Source: Echinicola sp. 20G (lineage in GTDB: Bacteria > Bacteroidota > Bacteroidia > Cytophagales > Cyclobacteriaceae). From it: a stretch of DNA of 64,000 nt. A program made the translations under genes and the position numbers. The notes below the pieces were generated by a model, which saw only the letters and a list, made by a program, of their open reading frames with translations, was not told the origin of the DNA and did not search any database. This document shows positions 25,983 to 34,947 of the stretch, one piece after another (the stretch's first letter is position 1; each line of letters opens with the position of its first letter). The stretch is taken from positions 251,001 through 315,000 of the forward strand of contig NZ_AP024154.1 of the NCBI RefSeq assembly GCF_015533855.1, given 5' to 3'.

Positions 25983-27289
25983 TGTCCTCATTCCGAGTAA
26001 AAGGGGGATTAAAATTAAAAGGCGAAATCACCCCTCAAGGCGCTAAAAATGAAGCGCTACAAATTTTATGCGCCGTACTTTTAACTGACCAAGACGTAAC
26101 AATCAACAAAATCCCTAACATCAGGGATGTCAATAAACTCATTGAATTATTGGCGGATATGGGAGTAAGTGTAGAAAAGATCGCTCCAGAAAGCTACCGA
26201 TTCAATGCTTCCAAAGTAGATCTCGAATATTTGGATTCTGACAAATTCTTGACTAAAGCATCTGCTTTAAGAGGTTCAGTTATGATTCTCGGCCCTTTAT
26301 TGGCAAGATTTGGAAAAGGAAAAATATCCAAACCAGGGGGGGATAAAATTGGGCGCAGAAGATTGGACACCCATTTTATTGGTTTTCAAAACTTGGGAGC
26401 CAAATTCAACTATGACACCCAAAGAGAAATATACAATATTGACGGAAAGAACTTAAAAGGAGCCTACATGCTCCTTGACGAAGCTTCTGTCACTGGCACA
26501 GCCAATATCCTTATGGCTGCTGTATTGGCCGAAGGAAAAACCACCATTTACAATGCCGCTTGCGAACCCTACCTACAGCAACTTTGTGACATGCTTAACA
26601 GGATGGGGGCAAAAATCACTGGAGTAGGCTCCAACTTATTGAACATAGAAGGAGTTGAGAAGCTGGGTGGGACTGAGCACACCTTACTTCCTGATATGAT
26701 TGAAATTGGGTCGTTTATCGGACTTGCTGCCATGACTCAATCCGAAATCACTATCAAAGATGCCCAAATCCACAGGTTGGGCATTATCCCTGATACTTTC
26801 CGCAGGATGGGTATCAAGTTGGAGTTCAGAGGCGATGACATCCATATCCCAGCCCAAAAACATTATGAAATAGAGACATTTATTGATGGCTCCATCCTGA
26901 CAGTTGCTGACGCAATATGGCCAGGTTTCACTCCAGACCTGCTCAGCATTGTACTGGTAACTGCTACGCAGGCCAAGGGCACGGTATTGGTTCATCAGAA
27001 AATGTTTGAAAGTCGACTTTTCTTTGTAGATAAGCTAATAGATATGGGAGCTCAGATAATCCTTTGCGACCCTCATAGAGCCACGGTTATCGGGCTGGAT
27101 AGAAAATATCCTCTTAAAGGTATTCGAATGACTTCTCCAGACATTAGGGCTGGGGTATCCCTTTTGATCGCAGCATTATCTGCAGAAGGGACTTCTGTGA
27201 TTGACAATGTTGAGCAAATAGACAGAGGGTATCAATACATAGATCAAAGACTAAACGCACTAGGTGCTGATATTGTCAGGATTGATTAA
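25982..27289 (+). CDS. murA: UDP-N-acetylglucosamine 1-carboxyvinyltransferase with Asp at the catalytic-loop Cys position
   Basis: MurA transfers enolpyruvate from PEP to UDP-GlcNAc, the first committed step of peptidoglycan synthesis. The 435-residue protein has the N-terminal GAKNEALQIL with Lys22 and the catalytic loop KPGGDKIGRRRLDTH. In E. coli the loop reads PGGCTIGARPVDLH, with Cys115 the fosfomycin target. Here the aligned residue is Asp121. MurA enzymes with this Cys-to-Asp change are known to be active and fosfomycin-resistant. It overlaps the DUF4290 gene by one base and is followed by a terminator hairpin. The rest of the wall-building genes lie in the dcw cluster at 38566-53945. 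Confidence 0.96.
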   Translation: MSSFRVKGGLKLKGEITPQGAKNEALQILCAVLLTDQDVTINKIPNIRDVNKLIELLADMGVSVEKIAPESYRFNASKVDLEYLDSDKFLTKASALRGSVMILGPLLARFGKGKISKPGGDKIGRRRLDTHFIGFQNLGAKFNYDTQREIYNIDGKNLKGAYMLLDEASVTGTANILMAAVLAEGKTTIYNAACEPYLQQLCDMLNRMGAKITGVGSNLLNIEGVEKLGGTEHTLLPDMIEIGSFIGLAAMTQSEITIKDAQIHRLGIIPDTFRRMGIKLEFRGDDIHIPAQKHYEIETFIDGSILTVADAIWPGFTPDLLSIVLVTATQAKGTVLVHQKMFESRLFFVDKLIDMGAQIILCDPHRATVIGLDRKYPLKGIRMTSPDIRAGVSLLIAALSAEGTSVIDNVEQIDRGYQYIDQRLNALGADIVRID

Positions 27290-27308
27290 CATTCGTTCCA
27301 ATAAAACA

Positions 27309-27336
27309 AAGGCCGGTGGAAATTTTCACCGGCCTT
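27309..27336. terminator. Bidirectional terminator, murA / transglutaminase-like gene
   Basis: The 10-bp arms AAGGCCGGTG (27309-27318) and CACCGGCCTT (27327-27336) enclose the loop GAAATTTT. There is no perfect T-run on either side, but the hairpin lies between two convergent stop codons. Confidence 0.75.
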
Positions 27337-27349
27337 ATTACTTAAAAAA

Positions 27350-28171
27350 TCATCTCCTCGCTAATTTCTTGTTTTCACTCTCGAGTTGAGAGAGGTAATG
27401 GTCAAAAGCATTTACCCTTTCGCTGGGATAAATACCTTTTGCCTTTTTTAATTGTTTTAAAGCAGTTTCCTGTTGACCTTCATTAAAATGAAGAACAGCA
27501 TCATTGTAATATTGAAGCCCAGCCAGTTCTTTTAGAGAAATAGAAGAATAAATGGTGTTTTCTTCACCAGCCCCATCTGAGAGACCCGCCAACTCCGACC
27601 GATCCCGTTTTGACTGGTTTTGCTTTCGAGGCACAAAAGCTGCAATGTAATCCTTCACCTCATCTTGATCCTTTATAAAACCAGAGCGTGGCTCAGTACT
27701 TTCTAAAACATAGGTTTTATCATTATCATGAACCAAAACAAATACATGAAAATCCGTCTCTATTATCTCATAATCGAAACCATATCTATCCAGTAAAAGC
27801 CCTAATACAGCCGAACCACTGACACAATCATATGACCCGTTTTCCAAGGTCTCATTGAATGTACTGTGACGATTATAGTTTTTTAAAACATACTGATGAG
27901 ACTTATAAAAAATCTCTCCCACAAACCATTCAACAAAATGCTTTTTATCCGCTCTCTTATCCAGCTTTTCAGTCAATTTTTCAAACTGCTTCATATCCAC
28001 CTCATCCTTTGCATGCAAGGCTTTTAACAGATGAATTGGCTGTGCCTGACTTAACAACAATTCTTTCTCTGCATCGCTTTCAAAAACAGACTGGTCCTCA
28101 GACCAATCCTGTGACATACCCTGGTATATCACCAAAACCAATGCTATCAGTATAATTAATGCCCTTTTCAA
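27350..28171 (-). CDS. Secreted transglutaminase-like protein, function unknown
   Basis: A 273-residue exported protein (signal peptide ending near GMSQ). A central transglutaminase-like core is suggested by GSYDCVSGSAVLGLLLDRYG (Cys116), FHVFVLVHD (His142) and YVLESTE (Glu157), in the order and spacing of a Cys-His-acid triad. The C-terminal 60 residues look like one or two TPR-type helices (YNDAVLHFNEGQQETALKQL). The start is TTG at 28171, supported by an AGGAGG box 5 nt upstream and by the signal peptide. The next ATG (codon 19) would remove the signal. The substrate is unknown; it could be a peptidase or amidase. Confidence 0.7.
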   Translation of the reverse strand: MKRALIILIALVLVIYQGMSQDWSEDQSVFESDAEKELLLSQAQPIHLLKALHAKDEVDMKQFEKLTEKLDKRADKKHFVEWFVGEIFYKSHQYVLKNYNRHSTFNETLENGSYDCVSGSAVLGLLLDRYGFDYEIIETDFHVFVLVHDNDKTYVLESTEPRSGFIKDQDEVKDYIAAFVPRKQNQSKRDRSELAGLSDGAGEENTIYSSISLKELAGLQYYNDAVLHFNEGQQETALKQLKKAKGIYPSERVNAFDHYLSQLESENKKLARR

Positions 28172-28538
28172 CCTACCCTCCTTTCTATGTTAATTTTATG
28201 TTATTAAATTAACAATTTGTTAACATAGAGTCAAAGCATTGGTCCGTTTTTCAATGTTAAGTTTTTTAACAGACTGTATTACAATACATTAATAAACATT
28301 CATTAATTAACAATAAGTTATTAAACATTTGATCCAATTCAAGCTTCCTGATATTTTCTACCATACACAGGTAATTAGAAACATGCTTCTTGACTTGTAT
28401 AAAAATTTATTTTTTAACTATATTCATAAAACTAACAAGTGACATGATTACATAAATGAACAACCTGAATAGTAAAACATTATTTATCCAACATAGAGTA
28501 ACACTAGGACTTTTCTAAATCATAACTTTAAAACAAAT
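28172..28538. other. AT-rich divergent intergenic region
   Basis: A 367-bp region between the divergent transglutaminase-like and coiled-coil genes. It carries the minus-strand Shine-Dalgarno box at 28177-28182 and many AT-rich short dyads. I see no clear -33/-7 pair. TAACTTTA at 28523-28530, just before the plus-strand gene, is one mismatch from the -7 consensus. No supported small gene was found. Confidence 0.5.
28177..28182 (-). promoter_or_regulatory. Strong Shine-Dalgarno sequence deciding a TTG start
   Basis: On the minus strand AGGAGG lies 5 nt before TTG at 28169-28171. It supports a TTG start for the transglutaminase-like protein. Confidence 0.7.
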
Positions 28539-29357
28539 ATGAACTCTTTTATCAAATTAAAGTCCCTAATAATAGGGCTTTTGATACTTAATATCTATCC
28601 ACTGTTTGCTCAAGAAATGCCTTCCAAAAAGAAAGACTTGGAGGATGCTTATCTGCAACATGTTCAAGAAATTTCATCACTAAAGAATGAAATGACACAA
28701 TTAAATCAAAGAATTGAGAACCTTGAGTCTGACAAGCGCAAACTGGGTTATGAAAAAGACGGTTTACTCCAAGACTTGAATTCATTAGACCATCAAATAT
28801 TGGAGTTAAAAAAAAGCCAAGACAGTTTGAAAACCGAGCTTGTTGAAACCAATAATCAACTTGAGATAAATTACGGTATTAATCAAAAACTAAAGTCTTT
28901 ACTTAAAACCCTTACCGAATCGCAAGCTGGTCAAGATTCCCTGACCAATATGGAAAGTACACCTTATTTCATAGGCACTTTTGTGGGAACCCAAGCTGAA
29001 TCTGTTGTCAAAGACCAAGACGGAAAAGAGCTGATCATCAATGGTCAAAAAATCAAAACCCCACCTATCGACCACTCATTTATCCTATTACATGAGGATA
29101 AAGTTTTGCTGGAGCAGATAAATAAAAACGACCAATCGGTCACTGAATTAAGTGGGACATACCTGGTGACTACTGACAATGACCAAATCTATGAAATTGA
29201 ATGTACTCTTAAAAACAATGAGAGTTTGACATTAGAATACCTCATACACATTGACAAATCCACTGAAGAAATCACCTGTAACTCAGATAATCAGGCACCA
29301 TTTAAATTATTAAAGAATATCCTAATGGAAAACACAGGTGAGGTAATCACTGAGTAA
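28539..29357 (+). CDS. Secreted coiled-coil protein of unknown function
   Basis: A 272-residue protein not assigned to a family. It has a signal peptide ending near PLFAQE, then about 95 residues of heptad-rich coiled coil (about 27-120, for example LNQRIENLESDKRKL). A charged C-terminal domain (about 140-272) begins at YFIGTFVGTQAESVVKDQDGKE. Repeated acidic and amide residues and two Cys residues (near 217 and 247) occur in the C-terminal part. It is probably periplasmic. It is divergent from the transglutaminase-like gene and followed by a strong terminator. Confidence 0.65.
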   Translation: MNSFIKLKSLIIGLLILNIYPLFAQEMPSKKKDLEDAYLQHVQEISSLKNEMTQLNQRIENLESDKRKLGYEKDGLLQDLNSLDHQILELKKSQDSLKTELVETNNQLEINYGINQKLKSLLKTLTESQAGQDSLTNMESTPYFIGTFVGTQAESVVKDQDGKELIINGQKIKTPPIDHSFILLHEDKVLLEQINKNDQSVTELSGTYLVTTDNDQIYEIECTLKNNESLTLEYLIHIDKSTEEITCNSDNQAPFKLLKNILMENTGEVITE

Positions 29358-29372
29358 ACCTACTTGAAACAT

Positions 29373-29409
29373 AAAAGCCAGCCTAAATTAAATTTAGGCT
29401 GGCTTTTTT
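29373..29409. terminator. Bidirectional terminator, coiled-coil gene / dnaN
   Basis: A long dyad, AAAAGCCAGCCTAAATT (29373-29389) with its reverse complement at 29391-29407, continues into TTTTTT ending at 29409. It lies between convergent stop codons. Confidence 0.9.
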
Positions 29410-29427
29410 ACATATAATCGTTTACGA

Positions 29428-30552
29428 TTACACGTAATTATTTAGCATCACTGGCATCACCAGCATCAAAATATCTTCATTATCCCCCTTATCACTAGGA
29501 ACGATCAAACCAGCTCTGTTAGGTGCACTGAACTTCAAGGTCACTTGCTTGGCCGAAATGTTGTTCAACATCTCTACCAAGAACTTGGCATTGAAACCAA
29601 TCTCAATATCCTCTCCTTCATGCTCGCAAGAGAGTCTTTCATTAGCCTCATTAGAGAAATCTAAATCTTCAGCAGAAATCTGAAGCTCACTTCCGGTAAG
29701 CTTTAACCTTACTTGGTGAGTAGTTTTATTTGCGTAAATGGCAATTCTTTTCAATGAGCTTAAAAACTCTATTCTATCGATGGTCATGTCATTGTCGTTG
29801 TCCACCGGAATTACATTTTCATAATCCGGGAAACGTTCATCAATCAAACGACAGATCATCTGGATATTGCCAAACTTAAAATAAGCATTGGAATTATTGA
29901 ATTCTACCGTCACAGGGACATTCTCTGCAGGAAGTGTTGACTTCAAAAGGTTGAGTGCCTTTCTAGGAATAATAATACTTGCAGCATCCTGAGCCGCAAT
30001 ATCCACTCTCCTATAACGAATCAATCGGTGTCCGTCCGTGGCTACAAATGTTGCATTGGTTGTACTCAAATTCACATACACACCTGTCATCGCAGGACGA
30101 AGCTCATCATTACTTGTCGCAAAAATGGTATTGTTGATAGCGCTGCTAAGTACTTCCGTTGACATATCCACCGCTGTAGCGTTGCTTACAGAAGGAATTT
30201 TAGGGAAATCTGTAGCATTCTCACCTGCCAATTTGTATCGGCCATTGTCAGAGCTAATTTCCACACTGTAAGTATCATGATCGATACTGAAAGTCACCGG
30301 CTGCTCTGGAAGATTTTTTAATGTCTCGATAAGAATCTTTGCAGGAACGGCAATATTTCCATCTTCTTTTGCCTCAACATCTATCTCAGTCATCATGGAG
30401 GTCTGCAGGTCGGAAGCCGTAATGGTTAACTTACCTTCTTTTATTTCAAAAAGAAAGTTTTCTAATATCGGCACGACCGGATTGGTGGTCACCACTCCAT
30501 TGATTCCGGAAAGTTGCTTCAAAAGAGCAGAAGAAGAAACAATAAATTTCAT
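29428..30552 (-). CDS. dnaN: DNA polymerase III beta subunit (sliding clamp)
   Basis: The beta clamp tethers DNA polymerase III to DNA. The 374-residue length and three-domain repeat organisation fit. Recognisable parts are the N-terminus MKFIVSSSALLKQLSGINGVV, ATDGHRLIRYR in the central domain, and the C-terminal LMVMPVMLNNYV matching the usual LMPMRL-type end that lines the partner-binding cleft. It stands alone here, away from dnaA and recF. Confidence 0.97.
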   Translation of the reverse strand: MKFIVSSSALLKQLSGINGVVTTNPVVPILENFLFEIKEGKLTITASDLQTSMMTEIDVEAKEDGNIAVPAKILIETLKNLPEQPVTFSIDHDTYSVEISSDNGRYKLAGENATDFPKIPSVSNATAVDMSTEVLSSAINNTIFATSNDELRPAMTGVYVNLSTTNATFVATDGHRLIRYRRVDIAAQDAASIIIPRKALNLLKSTLPAENVPVTVEFNNSNAYFKFGNIQMICRLIDERFPDYENVIPVDNDNDMTIDRIEFLSSLKRIAIYANKTTHQVRLKLTGSELQISAEDLDFSNEANERLSCEHEGEDIEIGFNAKFLVEMLNNISAKQVTLKFSAPNRAGLIVPSDKGDNEDILMLVMPVMLNNYV

Positions 30553-30753
30553 GTGAATATGATTTAGTTATTTAAGGACAAGGCTAAATATGACATTATT
30601 TCAATAAACACTCAATTTCAGCACATTGATCCTAGGCTATTATTCCAATTAGTTTTCAACAGGGTAAATTTATAAATAAAATCATAAAAGCAGGTAAGCC
30701 TACAGAATTTCTACTCAAAAAAATTGCTCCCAATAAATTCTCTTAAATTTGCT

Positions 30754-32466
30754 TTAATTTTTGCTTCCAAATTTACGTTTTCTCCAATAAACTTTCACAA
30801 ACCCCAGCATCATGATCAAAACAATGGGCAAGACGATATTAATCAACTGCCACTTGAATTTCTCCTCTTCGACAAGCTTTTTGTTCAAAGGCCGAATTTT
30901 CAATTCTTTGCTTCTGGTAACCATGATTCCATTGGGATCCAAAAGGTACTTCAACGTATTTTCAAGGAACACTTTATTGGAAACGCTTACATCCGAAAAT
31001 GGATCTATACCAATAGCTAGCGGCTCCCCTGTCTTAACATTTCTTTCTCCCTGTATCCAATCGCCATCTCCGACTACTACTACAGTCCCCGACCCAGAGT
31101 CGGTGAACTTTCCGTCACCCTTAAATTCTTCTGGCAAAAACCTGTTCTTAAAGTAAGAAGTAAAATTCCCTTCCAGCAAATACACAAGAGGCAAATGCTT
31201 TTGGCTAAATAGAGAAATATCAGGCTCCTGCATCATATCTTTAAAAGCAACATTTACAGGCTGAGCTAATGTTCGGCTATAACCTCCACTGAACACCAAT
31301 GGGGTTTTGCTTACACCTTCTGCCTTAACTGTATCCAAAGAGCTGACAAACCTAAATTTCATCTGATCCAAGCCTTTAGTGATCACATGATCACTCATAT
31401 TCGTTGCGATCACATAAAAAGGCCATGGTAAAGGCGTAATTTGCGGTTGATTACCAAAATCTCCTGCCACAACTGGATAGTAGCCAAAATTCATATCTTG
31501 TATAAGGTCTTTATTGATCCTAACACCATACTTAAAAAGTAGCTGATCCAATCCAGTTTCATAAGCTAATGCCACCGTTCCCTCTCCCCCGGCATTTTCC
31601 ATATTAACGGCCAAAGGGTCAATACAAAAGAGCACATTCCCTCCTCTCATCACATATTGATCCATAAGGTAAATTTCTCTTTCCTTGAAATTCGCTTTAG
31701 GACCGGCGATAATTATCGCATCAAATACCATAAGGTCATCCACACTCTTTGCTTGCTCCAAAGGAACCTTGTACACTTCATATTCTGCGGACAATGCCTC
31801 AACTATACCATACCCTTCATCATCCTGCAACTCTCCATGGTTAGTGATCATGGCTATAGCTTTCTTATCAGTACTGACCAGCTTCTCGATCATACTGATT
31901 AGCTCATATTCAAGGTTTTCAATGGACAAGTTCAAAATCTGATCCGGAGACATTCCCTTTTCTCCTTTCAGCAACAAACCTCCTGTTTCGTACTCGGCAT
32001 TCCGAATCACTACTCCCGGAAAAATCAAACGGGAAGTTTGGCTTCCATTATCATTGGCAAAAAGATTAGTGGGGTTAATCCCAAACTCTGCCAAATACAA
32101 AATATATTCTTCCTGCTCATTCTCAATTTTGATTTCCAAAGGGTCAAAATACCTAATGGAAATTTTCTCACTACTGTATGCATTAAAGGTTTCAAGGGTC
32201 TCTTCAATATTTTTTTGAAAACGCCTCATTCCTCCTGGCAGGTTTCCTGTTAGCAAAATATCCACCTCTAAGGGTTCTTCCAGATTGGCCAGTACATTTT
32301 TAGTAGCTTCATGTAGGGAGAATCTCTTTTCCTCCGTAAGGTCAAATCTAAAAGACAGCATGCTATTCAGCAAAACAAGCCCTACAATAACAATTAATAT
32401 AGCTCCAACTGACAGCAGTAACTTCCTCTTTATTACTTGGTCAATATGTTTTCCTCTTTGGCTCAT
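30754..32466 (-). CDS. gldG: Gliding-motility ABC transporter auxiliary component GldG
   Basis: GldG is a component of the GldAFG ABC transporter required for gliding in Flavobacterium johnsoniae. The 570-residue protein has an N-terminal membrane segment (LLLSVGAILIVIVGLVLLNSML), a large periplasmic region with the auxiliary ABC_transp_aux-type part (AMITNHGELQDDEGYGIVEAL, then FDAIIIAGPKANFKEREIY) and a C-terminal membrane segment (WQLINIVLPIVLIMMLGFVKV). It overlaps gldF by 4 bp in the order gldA-gldF-gldG. A general export role apart from motility is also possible. Confidence 0.9.
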   Translation of the reverse strand: MSQRGKHIDQVIKRKLLLSVGAILIVIVGLVLLNSMLSFRFDLTEEKRFSLHEATKNVLANLEEPLEVDILLTGNLPGGMRRFQKNIEETLETFNAYSSEKISIRYFDPLEIKIENEQEEYILYLAEFGINPTNLFANDNGSQTSRLIFPGVVIRNAEYETGGLLLKGEKGMSPDQILNLSIENLEYELISMIEKLVSTDKKAIAMITNHGELQDDEGYGIVEALSAEYEVYKVPLEQAKSVDDLMVFDAIIIAGPKANFKEREIYLMDQYVMRGGNVLFCIDPLAVNMENAGGEGTVALAYETGLDQLLFKYGVRINKDLIQDMNFGYYPVVAGDFGNQPQITPLPWPFYVIATNMSDHVITKGLDQMKFRFVSSLDTVKAEGVSKTPLVFSGGYSRTLAQPVNVAFKDMMQEPDISLFSQKHLPLVYLLEGNFTSYFKNRFLPEEFKGDGKFTDSGSGTVVVVGDGDWIQGERNVKTGEPLAIGIDPFSDVSVSNKVFLENTLKYLLDPNGIMVTRSKELKIRPLNKKLVEEEKFKWQLINIVLPIVLIMMLGFVKVYWRKRKFGSKN

Positions 32467-33185
32467 CGCTTTTTAATCATTAATGTGGTGAGGATAATTA
32501 AACTGGCAATAAGTCCAAAAAAGAAAAACAGGTCACCAGAAGCAATTACACCCCTACTCATACTTTCATAATGATAATTCAGGCTGAGGTCTTCCAAAAA
32601 GATAGCCATGCTGCTCATTTGCATTAAGCTGACCAAAGCTGTAAATCCAAAATACAAGGCAAAACTAATAAATGCGCCTACTACAAATGCGGTAATTTGA
32701 TTATCTGTCAGAGAAGAACTAAAAAGGCCAATAGCTGCAAACACAGCCCCTATCAAAATCATCCCAAAAAAAGAACCAATAAACCCTGCGCTGTCTATAT
32801 TGCCCTTCGGCGCTCCCAATTGGTAAATGCTATAATAGTAAATCAAGGTAGGCAGTAATGCTAAAATAACCACCAGCACCCCCGCCAAGTACTTTGCCAA
32901 TACAATCTGATAGGGCTTTAGTGGAGAGGTCATCAGCAATTCCCAAGTACCACTCCTCTTTTCTTCTGCTATCATCCGCATCGTAATAGCTGGAACCATA
33001 AAGACAAATACATATGGAGTATAAACAAACAATGCTTCTAAATCAGCAAAGCCATATTGTAAAACACTGGTCTCAGGAAACACCCAAACCAACAAACCCA
33101 ATGCGACCAAAAAAACAGAAATAATTAAATATCCCGTCAGATTATTAAAAAAGGAATTGACCTCCTTCCACACCAAACTCATCAT
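32463..33185 (-). CDS. gldF: Gliding-motility ABC transporter permease GldF
   Basis: A 240-residue permease of the ABC-2 type with about six membrane segments, starting with LIISVFLVALGLLVWVFP and ending with a GLIASLIILTTLMI helix. The central EEKRSGTWELLMTSPLKPYQIVLAKYLAG is the conserved cytoplasmic segment of this family. It overlaps both gldA and gldG by 4 bp, so the three are translationally coupled parts of one transporter. Confidence 0.92.
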   Translation of the reverse strand: MMSLVWKEVNSFFNNLTGYLIISVFLVALGLLVWVFPETSVLQYGFADLEALFVYTPYVFVFMVPAITMRMIAEEKRSGTWELLMTSPLKPYQIVLAKYLAGVLVVILALLPTLIYYYSIYQLGAPKGNIDSAGFIGSFFGMILIGAVFAAIGLFSSSLTDNQITAFVVGAFISFALYFGFTALVSLMQMSSMAIFLEDLSLNYHYESMSRGVIASGDLFFFFGLIASLIILTTLMIKKR

Positions 33186-34099
33186 ACAGCAGCACTCGTT
33201 AATTGGTGAAAAATAGTTTCAAGATTCCTCTCCTCCTGACGGAGACTTAATAAGGATAGTTGCTTTTCATTTATTACTTCCAGTATATTTTTCCTCAAAG
33301 AAGTGGGCTCATTGGTCAACAATTGAATAGAACCTACTGCCAATACCCTCACCTCATTGACACCTTGCAAGCTGGTAAACCAATCAGTCTCCAGGTTTTC
33401 CTGTGTCTCGAGATAAATGGATACTTGGCCATTGCTCGACTTAAGGTTCACCAATGAATCCTGCACCATGACCTTTCCCTGATGAATGATCACTACCCTA
33501 TCACACATTGCTTCTACTTCTTGCATAATGTGCGTGCTAAGGATTAAGGTTTTCTCTAAGCTAATAGACTTGATTAATTTACGGATTTCGACCAATTGAT
33601 TGGGATCTAAACCCGTTGTGGGCTCATCTAGGATAATTACATTTGGATCATGGACCAAAGCTTTTGCCAAGCCCACTCTTTGGCGGTACCCTTTGGAAAG
33701 CGCACCAATCTTTTTATGCTTTTCTGTCTCTAGACCACATGATGCTATTACCTCATGCACTCTTCTATCAGCCTTAGCTCCTTTTACACCATAAATCCCA
33801 GCCATAAATGTCAGGAATTCCTTAATATACATCTCCATGTAAAGAGGATTGTGTTCAGGCAAGTACCCAATTTGCCTACTCACTTGCTGAGGATGTTCAA
33901 TCACAGAAACCCCATTAACCAAAACATCTCCATGATCAGGCAGTAGGTAACCTGCTGCAATTTTCATGGTTGTGGACTTACCCGCTCCATTAGGACCTAA
34001 AAAACCTAAAATCTGACCTGAAGAGGCTGAAAAACTCACCCCATCCAGAGCTTTTTGATCTTTATAGTTTTTGCTGAGCTGTTTTACTTCAAGAGACAT
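33182..34099 (-). CDS. gldA: Gliding-motility ABC transporter ATP-binding protein GldA
   Basis: The ATPase of the GldAFG transporter. The 305 residues from ATG 34099 (MSLEVKQLSKNY) include Walker A GPNGAGKST, the signature region LSKGYRQRVGLAKAL, Walker B VIILDEPTTGLDP and the switch His in STH. The open frame extends 14 codons upstream into the preceding SDR gene, but the 34099 start gives the normal family N-terminus and lies 1 bp beyond the SDR stop. In F. johnsoniae gldA is separate from gldFG; here all three are contiguous. Confidence 0.92.
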   Translation of the reverse strand: MSLEVKQLSKNYKDQKALDGVSFSASSGQILGFLGPNGAGKSTTMKIAAGYLLPDHGDVLVNGVSVIEHPQQVSRQIGYLPEHNPLYMEMYIKEFLTFMAGIYGVKGAKADRRVHEVIASCGLETEKHKKIGALSKGYRQRVGLAKALVHDPNVIILDEPTTGLDPNQLVEIRKLIKSISLEKTLILSTHIMQEVEAMCDRVVIIHQGKVMVQDSLVNLKSSNGQVSIYLETQENLETDWFTSLQGVNEVRVLAVGSIQLLTNEPTSLRKNILEVINEKQLSLLSLRQEERNLETIFHQLTSAAV

Positions 34100-34100
34100 T

Positions 34101-34799
34101 TTATTGCTTTCCTTTTGGGCGAAGCGGCCTGCACTCCACATCTGCTATAAAATAATTGGGATGGGTTTCCAAGGTTTGCACCATGGTAGTAGCCACATCT
34201 TCTGGGCGCATCATATTTTCATGTGCATTCATTCCTTCGATGTCATCAAAGAAATTGGTTTTTACAGAACCAGGATAGATGGTAGATACTTTTATCCCAA
34301 ATTCTCTTAACTCCATATACAAAGCATGAGAAATCCCCTTGACCGCATGCTTGGTGCCACAGTAACCTGCAAATTTAGCCACTCCATTTAACCCTGCAAT
34401 AGAGGCTACATTCAAAATATGTCCTTCATCTTGGGCCTTCATATTGGGAACTACCCTTTTGGTGACATAAAATATCCCATGCACGTTCACATCAAACATT
34501 GATTTCCAATCCTCACTTGACATTTCATCGATCGCCCCAGCCACCCCAAAACCAGCATTGTTGATCAAAATCCTAATATCTTCTCCTAATTGTTTTATGG
34601 TGCTTTTGTAAGCCTCATCGATAGATGCTTCATTAGCAACATCACAGCTAAAAAAATGAAAGTTATCATGGTTCAAATCAGGCCGGTTTCTTCCCCACCC
34701 CGCAACAACAACTCCCCTTTCCAATAATTGAAGAACGACCTCCAAACCTATCCCTTTACTTACTCCTGTTACAATAGCTGTTTGTCCCTTTAAATTCAT
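34101..34799 (-). CDS. Short-chain dehydrogenase/reductase
   Basis: A classical NAD(P)-dependent SDR of 232 residues. The cofactor motif TGVSKGIG and the NNAG motif are present, and the catalytic Ser (in NVASIAGLNG) is followed by the YCGTK pair (Tyr and Lys). The substrate is unknown; the fold covers sugar, lipid and ketone reductases. ATG 34799 (MNLKGQTAIVTG) is preferred over an in-frame upstream ATG at 34844, because the cofactor motif then begins near residue 11, as is usual. It is directly upstream of gldA with a 1-bp gap, so they may be co-transcribed. Confidence 0.9.
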   Translation of the reverse strand: MNLKGQTAIVTGVSKGIGLEVVLQLLERGVVVAGWGRNRPDLNHDNFHFFSCDVANEASIDEAYKSTIKQLGEDIRILINNAGFGVAGAIDEMSSEDWKSMFDVNVHGIFYVTKRVVPNMKAQDEGHILNVASIAGLNGVAKFAGYCGTKHAVKGISHALYMELREFGIKVSTIYPGSVKTNFFDDIEGMNAHENMMRPEDVATTMVQTLETHPNYFIADVECRPLRPKGKQ

Positions 34800-34947
34800 G
34801 TTGATTAGTTTAGGTTTGACACACAATGCAGAAATCAATCCCAAATTGTGCCTTTTTTTGGAGTAAAAAAATAATTTAAAACTAAAAACTTATTCAGTGG
34901 GTATTTTAAAGCCTCCAATCTTTTGCTAATTTTAATTACATCCAACC

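Noticed and set aside
28456..28518. 20-codon open frame before the coiled-coil gene
   Set aside because: No Shine-Dalgarno box, AT-rich and no pairing partner; such short frames are expected by chance.
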